NCBI RefSeq assembly: GCF_000714935.1
Contig: NZ_JMIR01000006.1
Location: 1 to 64,000, forward strand
Source of the DNA: Tumebacillus flagellatus
Lineage (GTDB): Bacteria > Bacillota > Bacilli > Tumebacillales > Tumebacillaceae
Reading direction: 5' to 3'
Length of the DNA: 64,000 nt
Positions within the stretch are counted from its first letter, which is position 1. The number at the start of each line of letters is the position of its first letter. The position numbers and the translations under genes were made by a program. Positions 24,022 through 31,570 of the stretch are shown piece after piece. Under the pieces are notes generated by a model, which worked only from the letters and a program-made list of their open reading frames with translations, did not search any database and was not told the origin of the DNA.

Positions 24022-24984
24022 GTGGCTTATCAGGGGAAACCGTATGGAAGCAACGCTTCCGTTGTGCGCACGAACAAACCGACCCCGCCGCCAAAACCCA
24101 AGCGCAAGATCAAGTGGGGGCGGCTGTTTCTGATCTTGTTCCTGTTGGTGTTCGTCATCGGCTTGACCGGGATGGCGGCGTACGGGTGGTATCTGGAGCG
24201 CAAAGTGGTGCAGTCCGACGCGGCGGTTGTGCCGATTGCCCAGGGCAAGCCGGTCAACGTCTTGATCATCGGCGTTGACCGCGACCCGAAGTCGGGCGAA
24301 GCGCAGCGCCGTCAAAATTTCAACACCGACACGCTGATTTTGGCGCACATCGACCCGGCGAAACACCAAGCGTCGATGCTCTCCATCCCGCGCGACACCC
24401 GCGTGCAGCTGCCGACGGGGATGGAAAAAATCAACGCCGCCTACGCCATCGGCGGCATGGACCGCTTGAAGAAGACGGTCACCGACCTGACCGGACTGCC
24501 GGTCGACCGCTACCTGATGATCGACTTCCAGGGATTTGTGAAGATGATCGACGCGGTCGGCGGTTTGGATTTTAACGTCGACAAGCCGATCTACGACCCG
24601 GAAGGCACCGTGTCGCTGCAACCGGGCAACCAGCATCTGAACGGTCAGCAAGCGCTCGCCGTCGTGCGCTTCCGCCATGAAGAGCTGGGCGACATCGCCC
24701 GCGTGCAGCGCCAACAGCTCTTCCTCGAAGCGCTGACGGCGAAGATGAAGGACGCTTCGCTTCTCGACTGGACGAAAGCGCTGCGCGGCATGAGCGATTC
24801 GCTGACGACCGACATGGCGATCAACGACATGGGGCAACTGGCGTATTCGATGCACGGCGACGGCGCGAAAGTCAGCGCCTACACCGTGCCGGGAGATTTC
24901 TTGGATCTGTACGGAGTCTCTTATTGGAAGTACGACCCGGAGAAATTGAAGGGCGTCGTCCAACAGATGAAAAATGAACCGTAG
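24022..24984 (+). CDS. LytR-CpsA-Psr (LCP) family protein, second copy
   Basis: A 320-residue protein with a cytoplasmic Pro/Lys-rich N-terminus (TPPPKPKRKIKWG), one membrane helix (LFLILFLLVFVIGLTGMAAYG) and an extracellular LCP domain: VLIIGVDRD, DTLILAHIDP, MLSIPRDTRVQLP, KINAAYAIGG, VVRFRHEELGDIARVQRQQ. It starts at a GTG ten bases after GGGGGA. The linker is much shorter than in the LCP at 21341, and the pair may serve different polymers. It stands alone after a terminator. Confidence 0.9.
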   Translation: MAYQGKPYGSNASVVRTNKPTPPPKPKRKIKWGRLFLILFLLVFVIGLTGMAAYGWYLERKVVQSDAAVVPIAQGKPVNVLIIGVDRDPKSGEAQRRQNFNTDTLILAHIDPAKHQASMLSIPRDTRVQLPTGMEKINAAYAIGGMDRLKKTVTDLTGLPVDRYLMIDFQGFVKMIDAVGGLDFNVDKPIYDPEGTVSLQPGNQHLNGQQALAVVRFRHEELGDIARVQRQQLFLEALTAKMKDASLLDWTKALRGMSDSLTTDMAINDMGQLAYSMHGDGAKVSAYTVPGDFLDLYGVSYWKYDPEKLKGVVQQMKNEP

Positions 24985-25081
24985 CCGCCAAGTTCTTTGC
25001 AGGGTATGACGAGCGGCGATGCACACACTAGAAGTACCGACAGAAGTCCCGTCGGAAACCCCAAGTGGAGGTGCATACGAC

Positions 25082-25312
25082 ATGGCACTCGGAAGCGGCA
25101 GACGCAACAAGGACCAACTGGTCCCGCAGGCACACAAGGCGCTTGACGACATGAAGTATGAAATCGCGGCAGAGATGGGCCTGCCGGTCTACCAAGGCAG
25201 CGAAGACTACTGGGGACACATCACCACCCGCGATGCCGGCGCTGTCGGCGGCCACATGGTCCGCAAACTGGTCGCGTTCTCGCAGGCGGCGTTGATTTCG
25301 GGCAAACAGTAA
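25082..25312 (+). CDS. Alpha/beta-type small acid-soluble spore protein
   Basis: A 76-residue DNA-binding spore protein. It shows the two conserved blocks of the family: LDDMKYEIAAEMGLPVY, which contains the germination-protease recognition region around E-I-A, and YWGHITTRDAGAVGGHMVRKLV. Such proteins coat and protect spore DNA and are made in the forespore under sigma-G. GGAGG is ten bases before the ATG. It is evidence that the organism sporulates. It is followed by a terminator. Confidence 0.93.
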   Translation: MALGSGRRNKDQLVPQAHKALDDMKYEIAAEMGLPVYQGSEDYWGHITTRDAGAVGGHMVRKLVAFSQAALISGKQ

Positions 25313-25352
25313 GCGTTTCGTCAACGGCTATGCAAACTGAATACCCTGTAAC

Positions 25353-25387
25353 GGAAGGCTCCGGGTGCAACCGGGGCCTTCGTTTCT
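25353..25387 (+). terminator. Rho-independent terminator of the SASP gene
   Basis: GAAGGCTCCGG pairs with CCGGGGCCTTC around a 5-6-base loop, followed by a T-rich tail. Confidence 0.75.
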
Positions 25388-25439
25388 ATCGGTACTTTTT
25401 CACATCTCGTCGAATTTCATGCGTATGGAACAGTTCTCA

Positions 25440-25468
25440 TTGACACATTCTAGGGAATGCAGTACATT
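25440..25468 (+). promoter_or_regulatory. Sigma-A promoter of metK
   Basis: A consensus TTGACA and a -10 TACATT are separated by 17 bases, about 80 bases before the start codon. No S-box riboswitch is visible in the short leader. Confidence 0.65.
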
Positions 25469-25547
25469 TATCATGTTTTCTGTAAAAAAAATAGCAAGTC
25501 CAACGACAACTGTCTGCGGAAATCAATACATAAAGGGGGCCCAACTC

Positions 25548-26741
25548 ATGGCAAAACGTTATCTGTTTACCTCTGAGTCCGTCACCGAGGGGCATCCGGA
25601 TAAGATCTGCGACCAGATCTCCGACGCCGTTCTTGACGCGATTTTTGCAAAAGACCCGAATGCGCGCGTCGCGTGCGAAACTTCCGTTACGACCGGTCTC
25701 GTTCTCGTAGCGGGCGAAATCACCACCTCGACCTACGTCGACATTCCGAAGATCGTTCGTGAAACGATCCGTGAAATCGGCTATACCCGTGCGAAGTACG
25801 GCTTCGACGCGGAAACCTGCGCGGTTCTGACCTCGATCGACGAGCAATCGGCCGACATCGCGATGGGCGTTGACAAAGCGCTCGAAGCTCGCGAAGGCCA
25901 AATGTCCGACGCGGAAATCGAAGCGATCGGCGCCGGCGACCAAGGCTTGATGTTCGGCTTTGCTGTCAACGAAACCGAAGAGCTCATGCCGCTTCCGATC
26001 TCCTTGGCGCACAAGCTGTCCCGCCGTTTGACCGAAGTTCGCAAGAACGGCACCTTGGCGTACCTCCGTCCGGACGGCAAGACCCAAGTCACCGTCGAGT
26101 ACGAAGGCGACAAGCCGGTTCGCATCGACACCATCGTCATCTCCACGCAGCACGCAGAGGAAGTCACCCTTGAGCAGATCAAGAAAGACCTGCAAGAGCA
26201 TGTGATCGGCGCTGTGATCCCGGCTGATCTGGTCGACGAAAACACCAAGTACTTCATCAACCCGACCGGCCGTTTCGTTATCGGCGGCCCGCAAGGCGAC
26301 GCAGGTTTGACCGGCCGCAAGATCATCGTTGACACCTACGGCGGCTACGCTCGCCACGGCGGCGGCGCGTTCTCCGGCAAGGATCCGACCAAAGTTGACC
26401 GCTCCGCAGCGTATGCAGCTCGTTATGTGGCGAAGAACATCGTCGCAGCGGGTCTGGCAGACAAGTGCGAAGTGCAACTGGCGTACGCAATCGGCGTTGC
26501 ACGTCCGGTTTCCGTCATGGTGGACACGTTCGGCACCGGCAAAGTAGCAGACGACAAAATCGTCGAGCTCGTCGAGAAGAACTTTGACCTGCGTCCGGCA
26601 GGCATCATCAAGGAACTCGACCTGCGCCGTCCGATCTACCGTCAAACCGCAGCATACGGTCACTTCGGCCGTCACGACCTCGACCTCCCGTGGGAGCGCA
26701 CCGACAAAGCAGAAACCCTGCGCACCGGTGCTGGTCTGTAA
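25548..26741 (+). CDS. metK: S-adenosylmethionine synthetase
   Basis: A 397-residue cytosolic enzyme that makes S-adenosylmethionine from methionine and ATP. The N-terminal [21 protein letters not shown], the [10 protein letters not shown] hexapeptide region, the P-loop-like [21 protein letters not shown] and the [19 protein letters not shown] segment are all intact. The start at 25548 follows AAGGGGGC. It is monocistronic with its own promoter and terminator. Codon choice is strongly biased, as expected for a highly expressed gene. Confidence 0.97.
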   Translation: MAKRYLFTSESVTEGHPDKICDQISDAVLDAIFAKDPNARVACETSVTTGLVLVAGEITTSTYVDIPKIVRETIREIGYTRAKYGFDAETCAVLTSIDEQSADIAMGVDKALEAREGQMSDAEIEAIGAGDQGLMFGFAVNETEELMPLPISLAHKLSRRLTEVRKNGTLAYLRPDGKTQVTVEYEGDKPVRIDTIVISTQHAEEVTLEQIKKDLQEHVIGAVIPADLVDENTKYFINPTGRFVIGGPQGDAGLTGRKIIVDTYGGYARHGGGAFSGKDPTKVDRSAAYAARYVAKNIVAAGLADKCEVQLAYAIGVARPVSVMVDTFGTGKVADDKIVELVEKNFDLRPAGIIKELDLRRPIYRQTAAYGHFGRHDLDLPWERTDKAETLRTGAGL

Positions 26742-26756
26742 GAGAGTTAGAAAAGC

Positions 26757-26792
26757 AAAGCCCTGCCGCTTTCCCGTGGCAGGGCTTTTTTT
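26757..26792 (+). terminator. metK terminator
   Basis: AAAGCCCTGCC pairs with GGCAGGGCTTT, followed by seven T. Confidence 0.9.
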
Positions 26793-26830
26793 GCAAAAAA
26801 ATAACCGCCCCTGTCGTCGAGGTGAGGTAA

Positions 26831-26862
26831 GAAAAACCCCTGACCGAAGGCCGGAGGTTTTT
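26831..26862 (-). terminator. Terminator of the minus-strand HTH-TPR gene
   Basis: Read on the minus strand, AAACCTC-GGCC pairs with GGTC-GGGGTTT with one mismatch and is followed by T. It lies 13 bases after the stop of the regulator gene. Confidence 0.7.
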
Positions 26863-26874
26863 TCATGATCCGTA

Positions 26875-28110
26875 TTACGCCGTGATCGGTTCGCCGTACT
26901 TGCTTTGGCGGAACTCTTCGTAGAGCTTGACGGAGAGGCTCATCGCTTCGATCAAGCCGACCGATTGGCCTTGCTTTTGGTAGAGGTGCAGCGAGTTGTT
27001 GAGATGCTGGATCGCCGTCGGCAGGTCCTGTTTGTGGCGGTACATGTCGGCGAGCAGATGGTGAGCGCGGGCGGTTTCCAGCTCGTTTTGGCTGAATTTG
27101 TCGAGAGCGGCATGCAGGCGTTCAATCGCCGCTTCAATGTCGCCGTTGCCTTGCAGCAGTTGCGCCATCTCCAACTCGGTCAGTCCGAGGTTGTACAGAT
27201 CGCCGTCGCGCTGGTACAGATCCATGCATTCTTCCAAGATCGCAAGCGCTTCCATCGTTTGGCCTTGTTTGCCGTGCAGGACGCCGAGCGAGCGCTTCAC
27301 GTCGGTCGCCAGCTTCATGTTGGTGAGGCTGCGGAAGATGATGTACGCTTGCTCCGAGAAGTACGCCGCTTGTTTGTAGTCGTTGTTGTCGCGGTAGGAG
27401 AGCGAGAGGTTCAAGTACATCTGCCCGACTTCCTCCAGCGTCAAGAACGACTCGCGGGATTCGTACGCTTCTTGGAGGAATCGCAGCGACTCTTCCAAGT
27501 AGCCGAGTTTGTGGTAGGTGTTGCCGATGGCCGTCAGCAGGCGCGACTTGATCGCCGGATCGAGCTCCCCTTTGTTGAACAGGTCGTACGCTTTGTGCCA
27601 GTGGTAGAGCGCCAGTTGGTACTGCCCGGATTGCTCGGCGATGTCGCCCAAGCGCTGCAGGATCGTGACTTGGCGCGAAATGTCGCCGCTGTGCATCGCG
27701 TGGGTGAGCAGTTTGTCGAGCGGTTCGCTCGCTTCTTCAAACTTGCCGAGGCGTTGGCAGCACTCCGAGAGCGTCATCTGAAACTCGTCTTGCTCGGTGC
27801 CGTGCGACTCCTGCAGCGTTTTGAGCAGCGAATACGCTTTTTCGTACGAATCGGAAGCCATCAACGCTTTGGCGAGCGTGTACGAAGAGCGTTGGCGTTT
27901 GTTGGCGTCCGTGTCGCTGACGAAAAACTCGATCGGCTTGTTCAGGCGTTCGGCGAGAGATTGCAAAACTTGATAAGAAGGGAACGCTTTGCCGTTCTCG
28001 ATCTGGCAGATCATGCTCGACGTGACGATGCCTTGCGCGAGCTCGTTTTGCGTCAGTCCTTGTTCCTTGCGTGCCTGGCGGATGCGTTGACCTAAAGACA
28101 TATTGTTCAT
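26875..28110 (-). CDS. HTH-TPR regulator, second RRNPP-like protein
   Basis: A 411-residue cytosolic protein with an XRE-type helix-turn-helix (LGQRIRQARKEQGLTQNELA, GIVTSSMICQIENGKAFPS; residues 5-60) and a C-terminal series of TPR-like repeats (YEKAYSLLKTL, YQLALYHWHKAYDLF, YLEESLRFLQEAYE, DYKQAAYFSEQAYIIF, IEAAIERLHAALDKF). It resembles the regulator at 13956-15242 in plan and in the N-terminal domain. AGGAGG is ten bases before the ATG. No small secreted peptide gene follows it: the stop is followed directly by a terminator. It may answer to a peptide coded elsewhere or to another ligand. Confidence 0.82.
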   Translation of the reverse strand: MNNMSLGQRIRQARKEQGLTQNELAQGIVTSSMICQIENGKAFPSYQVLQSLAERLNKPIEFFVSDTDANKRQRSSYTLAKALMASDSYEKAYSLLKTLQESHGTEQDEFQMTLSECCQRLGKFEEASEPLDKLLTHAMHSGDISRQVTILQRLGDIAEQSGQYQLALYHWHKAYDLFNKGELDPAIKSRLLTAIGNTYHKLGYLEESLRFLQEAYESRESFLTLEEVGQMYLNLSLSYRDNNDYKQAAYFSEQAYIIFRSLTNMKLATDVKRSLGVLHGKQGQTMEALAILEECMDLYQRDGDLYNLGLTELEMAQLLQGNGDIEAAIERLHAALDKFSQNELETARAHHLLADMYRHKQDLPTAIQHLNNSLHLYQKQGQSVGLIEAMSLSVKLYEEFRQSKYGEPITA

Positions 28111-28165
28111 AGGGGTAAGCCTCCTTTATCTGATCGACCGTGGATTCGCTAGATTTGATAAGTTT

Positions 28166-28194
28166 ATGGTAGCAATCCACTAATTTAAAATCAA
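28166..28194 (-). promoter_or_regulatory. Sigma-A-like promoter of the second HTH-TPR gene
   Basis: On the minus strand TTGATT (28194-28189) and TACCAT (28171-28166) are 17 bases apart, about 55 bases before the start codon. Confidence 0.5.
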
Positions 28195-28440
28195 AGTTAA
28201 GAGTTGTTCTGAGTGAAAGACCACCTCCTCACGCCTTGTTTTCGCGCCCGCACGCTTGTTTTTAGATAGGATGATCAGGAATTTTTCAAAAAATAAGAGA
28301 TTTTTTGTCGAATGTCCACGTATTCTTAAGAGACGAAGTCGAAACTCGAAAAAAACTTTTCGCAGTCCCTCACATTCGACCCCCACACCCTCCCCCGCCC
28401 CTGCGTACTACTATGGCATATCACCCTTACCCCATTGCTT
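28195..28440 (+). other. Gene-free stretch upstream of an orphan terminator
   Basis: Between the divergent promoter of the second HTH-TPR gene and the terminator at 28441 there is no protein gene with a convincing binding site on either strand. The stretch is locally A/T-rich and then C-rich. Because a strong plus-strand terminator follows, a small RNA could be made here, but no clear promoter was found. Confidence 0.3.
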
Positions 28441-28478
28441 GGGGGCGCGGACGACCCATCTGCGCCCCCCTTTTTTTA
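28441..28478 (+). terminator. Orphan terminator upstream of degS
   Basis: GGGGGCGC pairs with GCGCCCCC around a 13-base loop and is followed by seven T. No gene precedes it on the plus strand. An alternative small hairpin, CCCC (about 28430) with GGGG (28441), would compete with it. It ends 13 bases before the likely degS promoter. Confidence 0.75.
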
Positions 28479-28490
28479 TCTTGCAGGATT

Positions 28491-28520
28491 TCGACAAAAG
28501 ATATGGAATTAAACTATATA
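28491..28520 (+). promoter_or_regulatory. Likely degS-degU promoter
   Basis: A -35 like TCGACA, an 18-base spacer and a -10 like TATATA. The GTG start of degS lies about 27 bases downstream. Confidence 0.45.
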
Positions 28521-28546
28521 GACTGTTCCAAAGCGGGGTATTAACA

Positions 28547-29695
28547 GTGCCGATTGAATTTGATGCGAAGATGTTGGACACGGCCGTTAACGCAACGCTT
28601 CGAGCGATCGAGGACGGCAAGAACCAAGTCTTCGAAATCGCGGAGAGCGCGCGCAAGGAAGAGCAAGCGATGCGCGAGGACGCGTTGGGCATTCAACGCC
28701 AAGTGGCGGAAACGATCCGCGAAGTGGAACGCTTGGAGCGCGCCTACACGTTGGCGCGGCACAAGTTGGTGGAAGTCTCCCGCGATTTTGATCGTCATTC
28801 CGAATCGGAGATCAAGCAGGCGTATGACGATGCGCATAAAGTCCAGACGCAAGTGCTGGTCACCCGCGAGCGCGAGCAGCAACTGCGCGCCCGCCGCGAC
28901 GACCTCGACCGGCGGCTGCGGAATCTGGAGCAGACGATTGCCCGTGCCGAAGCGCTGATCACCCAGTTGGGCGTTGCGTTTTCCTATCTATCGGGGGATT
29001 TGAGTCAGATCGGCAATGTCTTGAAGAACGTCGAGCAGCGCCGCTTCCTCGGCATCCGCGTCATTCAAGCGCAAGAGGAAGAGCGCAAGCGCGTCGCCCG
29101 CGAGATACACGACGGGCCGGCGCAGACGATGGCCAACGTCGTGCTGCGCGCGGAAATCTGCGAGAAGATGCTCGACCGCGATGTCGAGAAAGTCCGCAGC
29201 GAGTTGCGCGAACTCAAAGACAGCGTGCGCGCTTCGCTCTCGGAAGTGCGCCAGATCATTTTCGACCTGCGTCCGATGGCGTTGGACGACTTGGGACTCG
29301 CACCGACACTGCGACGCTACATGGCCGATTTCCAAGATAAGTATAAGATCGCCACGGAGCTGAAAGTCTTCGGGCGGGAGAAGCGCTTCAACAATTCCTT
29401 GGAAGTGGCGGTGTTCCGCTCGATCCAAGAAGCGCTCAACAACATCTGGAAGCATGCAAAAGCGTCGACGGCGACCGTCCGCTTGGAGCTGACGGAGAAG
29501 CAAGTCAACGTGCATATAGAAGATAACGGAATCGGATTTGATGTAAGCGAAGCCACGTCCGGACCCGAAGGCGGGCATTTCGGACTCTTGGGCATTAAGG
29601 AACGCATCCAGTTGCTGGAAGGGCGGTTGGAGATCAAATCGAATCGGGGAAAAGGCACGAAGGTGATTCTCTCGCTGCCGATCACAGACGAATGA
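28547..29695 (+). CDS. degS: Cytosolic sensor histidine kinase DegS
   Basis: A 382-residue soluble kinase, the length of B. subtilis DegS. The N-terminal 180 residues are a long coiled coil (ATLRAIEDGKNQVFEIAESA onward). The HisKA_3 phosphoacceptor lies in EEERKRVAREIHDGPAQTMAN (near residue 187), then NIWKHAKAS and VHIEDNGIGFD of the ATPase domain and a final HFGLLGIKERIQLLEG. It starts at a GTG nine bases after GCGGGG. degU follows 15 bases after its stop. DegS phosphorylates DegU to control exoenzymes, competence and motility. Confidence 0.92.
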   Translation: MPIEFDAKMLDTAVNATLRAIEDGKNQVFEIAESARKEEQAMREDALGIQRQVAETIREVERLERAYTLARHKLVEVSRDFDRHSESEIKQAYDDAHKVQTQVLVTREREQQLRARRDDLDRRLRNLEQTIARAEALITQLGVAFSYLSGDLSQIGNVLKNVEQRRFLGIRVIQAQEEERKRVAREIHDGPAQTMANVVLRAEICEKMLDRDVEKVRSELRELKDSVRASLSEVRQIIFDLRPMALDDLGLAPTLRRYMADFQDKYKIATELKVFGREKRFNNSLEVAVFRSIQEALNNIWKHAKASTATVRLELTEKQVNVHIEDNGIGFDVSEATSGPEGGHFGLLGIKERIQLLEGRLEIKSNRGKGTKVILSLPITDE

Positions 29696-29710
29696 GGAGG
29701 TTAGGCCAAG

Positions 29711-30403
29711 ATGCAGAAAGAAAAAATCAGACTGCTCTTAGCAGATGACCATACGCTGTTTCGGCAGGGGTTGCGCCGGATTTTTGAATTAGAGGATGAC
29801 ATGGACATCGTCGGCGAGTGCCAAGACGGAGAACAGGCGGTCCACAAGTCGCTCGACATGCGCCCAGACGTGGTGCTGATGGACATCAACATGCCGAAGA
29901 AAACCGGTGTGGAAGCCACGCGGGATATCAAACTGCAAGACGAGAACATCAAGATCCTCATTCTCTCCATTCATGACGATGAAGCGTATATTTTTGAAAC
30001 GATCCGCGCCGGCGCCAACGGCTATCTGCTCAAAGACGTGGAATCGAACACGTTGGTGGAAGCGGTTCGCCAAGTGGCGGGCGGTTCGTCGTTCATCCAC
30101 CCGCAGATCACCACGAAGCTGCTCGACGAGTTCAAGCGCTTGAGCAACCAAGTGTACGAGGGCGACTTTGAGCAGAGCGAACCCTCTCTGTCGCTGGAGT
30201 GGCAGGACATCTTGACCCAGCGCGAGATGGAGATTCTCAAGCTGATGGCCGAGGGCAAAAGCAACCGCACGATCGGCGAAGTGCTGTTCATTTCGGAGAA
30301 GACGGTCAAAAACCACGTGTCCAGCATCTTGGGCAAACTCGGCGTCGACGACCGCACGCAAGCGGTGATCACGGCGGCCAAGCGCTGCTGGGTCAAATTG
30401 TAA
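29711..30403 (+). CDS. degU: NarL-family response regulator DegU
   Basis: A 230-residue two-domain regulator. The receiver has LLADDHTLFRQGLRRIFE, the phosphorylation site PDVVLMDINMPKKTG (Asp near residue 57) and KDVESNTLVEAVRQV. The LuxR-type DNA-binding domain has LTQREMEILKLMAEGKSNRTI and SEKTVKNHVSSILGKLGVDDRTQAV. It is co-transcribed with degS. The length and insert between the domains match Bacillus DegU. Confidence 0.95.
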   Translation: MQKEKIRLLLADDHTLFRQGLRRIFELEDDMDIVGECQDGEQAVHKSLDMRPDVVLMDINMPKKTGVEATRDIKLQDENIKILILSIHDDEAYIFETIRAGANGYLLKDVESNTLVEAVRQVAGGSSFIHPQITTKLLDEFKRLSNQVYEGDFEQSEPSLSLEWQDILTQREMEILKLMAEGKSNRTIGEVLFISEKTVKNHVSSILGKLGVDDRTQAVITAAKRCWVKL

Positions 30404-30481
30404 GAGTATTTCGAGCAGAAACGACACGTTGGATAAGCAGGGCGGCATATCTTGATACCATCCACGGAGGAGGTGTTGAGA

Positions 30482-30922
30482 GTGCTCGCCCTTTTTATCT
30501 GGGGATTTGCGTTGTACGGGATTTGTGTCATGCTCTGGCGGATCTTTCGTTTTTTGATGTCGAAGAGCCGCAAGAGAGTTCCGGTCACGGCGGTGATGAT
30601 CGTCCAGGAGGGGGCCTCTTACATGGAAGGCATCCTCCGGACGTTGACGACCGCCGAACCGTTTGTCGGAAGTCAATTGGAAATTCTCGTCATCGACTGC
30701 GGCTCGCGGGATGAGACGACCCGCATCGTCGAAGCGATTTCCAGCCGTCGTCCGACGATCCGGCTCTTGCACGCGCAGGGCGTCGATCCTTACCAAGCGA
30801 TGATGCCGCACCTTGCGCAACGCACCCGGCACGTACCGTGCATCTTCGATTTGCGAGGCCGCGTCTCGCCGCAAGAAGTCGTGCCGACTTTGGCCGGATT
30901 TTGGAGCGAATTGGGTCTTTAG
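30482..30922 (+). CDS. Short membrane-anchored GT2-like protein, probably non-catalytic
   Basis: A 146-residue protein: an N-terminal membrane helix (LALFIWGFALYGICVMLWRIF), a basic stretch, then the first half of a GT-A glycosyltransferase-like fold (VTAVMIVQEGASYMEGILRTL, LEILVIDCGSRDETTRIVE). The usual DxD motif and acceptor half are missing; it ends after LRGRVSPQEVVPTLAGFW. GGAGGAGG is eight bases before the GTG. It is 78 bases after degU and may be in the same unit. It could be a decayed transferase or a small protein of its own family. Confidence 0.6.
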   Translation: MLALFIWGFALYGICVMLWRIFRFLMSKSRKRVPVTAVMIVQEGASYMEGILRTLTTAEPFVGSQLEILVIDCGSRDETTRIVEAISSRRPTIRLLHAQGVDPYQAMMPHLAQRTRHVPCIFDLRGRVSPQEVVPTLAGFWSELGL

Positions 30923-30950
30923 ACCCATGCAAACAAGCTCTTACACGACA

Positions 30951-30956
30951 TATAAT
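30951..30956 (+). promoter_or_regulatory. Likely -10 element for the riboswitch leader
   Basis: A perfect TATAAT about 16 bases before the riboswitch outer stem. A good -35 is not visible (TGCAAA at the expected place), so the promoter may need an activator. Confidence 0.4.
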
Positions 30957-30971
30957 GAAATCAGATGATGA

Positions 30972-31074
30972 GTCAATCAATAAAGGCAAACCCGTTGAAA
31001 GGCGGGGACGCAAAGCCATGGGTCTAACACCGAGTCTCCCTAACTCGGTCATGATTGCCAGGTTGCTGATTGAT
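30972..31074 (+). ncRNA. c-di-GMP-I (GEMM) riboswitch
   Basis: The outer stem is TCAATCA (30973-30979) with TGATTGA (31067-31073). The core has AAAGGCAAACC, a CCCG/CGGG hairpin with a GAAA-containing loop, GGGACGCAAAGCC, an ACCGAG/CTCGGT hairpin and the closing ATTGCCAGGTTGC. All match the c-di-GMP-I aptamer. A terminator lies 33 bases downstream, consistent with control by attenuation. The GGDEF-EAL gene at 33393 is 2.3 kb away. The controlled gene is probably the micro-ORF and/or the chemotaxis receptor downstream. Confidence 0.92.
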
Positions 31075-31106
31075 ACGGTTGCGGACCACCACCCCATGGT
31101 TCGCTA

Positions 31107-31149
31107 AGTATCCTTTTCGGCAAGCGTCCGAAGAGGATACTTTTATTTT
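31107..31149 (+). terminator. Riboswitch expression-platform terminator
   Basis: AGTATCCTTTTCGG pairs with CCGAAGAGGATACT around a 7-base loop, followed by a T-rich run. Confidence 0.85.
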
Positions 31150-31218
31150 CAGCGTTTGACTCATCCGGTTAGCATTCTCTCATTTTTTCCCTTTTTGTAA
31201 TCCCCCTACCCCCCACAG

Positions 31219-31283
31219 CGAAGAGAGACCTTGACGGGCCCCCAACCCGCAAGCGTCTCTCTTCGTGCGTTTGGGGGTTTTTT
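31219..31283 (+). promoter_or_regulatory. Attenuator-like pair of overlapping RNA hairpins
   Basis: Hairpin A pairs CGAAGAGAGAC (31219-31229) with GTCTCTCTTCG (31255-31265). Its loop contains CCCCCAA (31239-31245), which can pair with TTGGGGG (31271-31277), the 5' flank of a run of six T, to form a terminator. The two structures interlock, so they either exclude each other or make a pseudoknot. This is a second decision point in the same leader, 75 bases after the first terminator. Confidence 0.6.
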
Positions 31284-31307
31284 GCTTGCACGCAACTCGC
31301 AAAAAAG

Positions 31308-31335
31308 GGACCTCTTCCGCCAGCAGAAGAGGTCC
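31308..31335 (+). other. Hairpin just before the micro-ORF binding site
   Basis: GGACCTCTT pairs with AAGAGGTCC around a 10-base loop. There is no T run, and a strong AGGAGG follows 12 bases later. Confidence 0.5.
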
Positions 31336-31359
31336 AATCGTGTAGAAGGAGGTCAGGTA

Positions 31360-31428
31360 ATGAAAAAGTGACTCGCCACAATGGTTGTCGTCCTTGCTAC
31401 AGTGTATGCAGAAAAGCCGCCAAAGTGA
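31360..31428 (+). pseudogene. Micro-ORF with in-frame TGA after a strong ribosome binding site
   Basis: AAGGAGGT stands seven bases before an ATG, but the frame is only ATG AAA AAG TGA. If the TGA is passed over, the frame continues for 18 codons as LATMVVVLATVYAEKPPK and stops. With Trp (TGG) at codon 4 it would be a typical short exported or membrane peptide. It may be a nonsense-mutated small gene, a sequencing error, or a deliberate minimal ORF that stalls ribosomes. The binding site is too good to be chance. Confidence 0.45.
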
Positions 31429-31494
31429 CCTGTATTTTCAGAATTGAAAGTTTATTACGCCGTCCGTCAAGCGCTGTTCCGTTTTTACAAGGTG

Positions 31495-31524
31495 TTAACG
31501 TGAACTACACGGTTCGTCTATATT
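31495..31524 (+). promoter_or_regulatory. Sigma-A-like promoter of the chemotaxis receptor gene
   Basis: TTAACG, an 18-base spacer and TATATT, about 45 bases before the start codon. The receptor could thus be transcribed independently of the riboswitch leader. Confidence 0.5.
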
Positions 31525-31570
31525 CCCTTCCTTTAATCCTGCGATACTGGTTAAGGAGGGTGATCTGCAG

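Noticed and set aside
25320..25547. SAM-I riboswitch before metK
   Set aside because: No S-box core or kink-turn motif is visible; only a simple promoter and a short leader are present.
26756..26874. Short minus-strand frame after the second HTH-TPR gene, considered as its missing signal peptide gene
   Set aside because: It is made of two terminator hairpins, has no hydrophobic export signal and no binding site.
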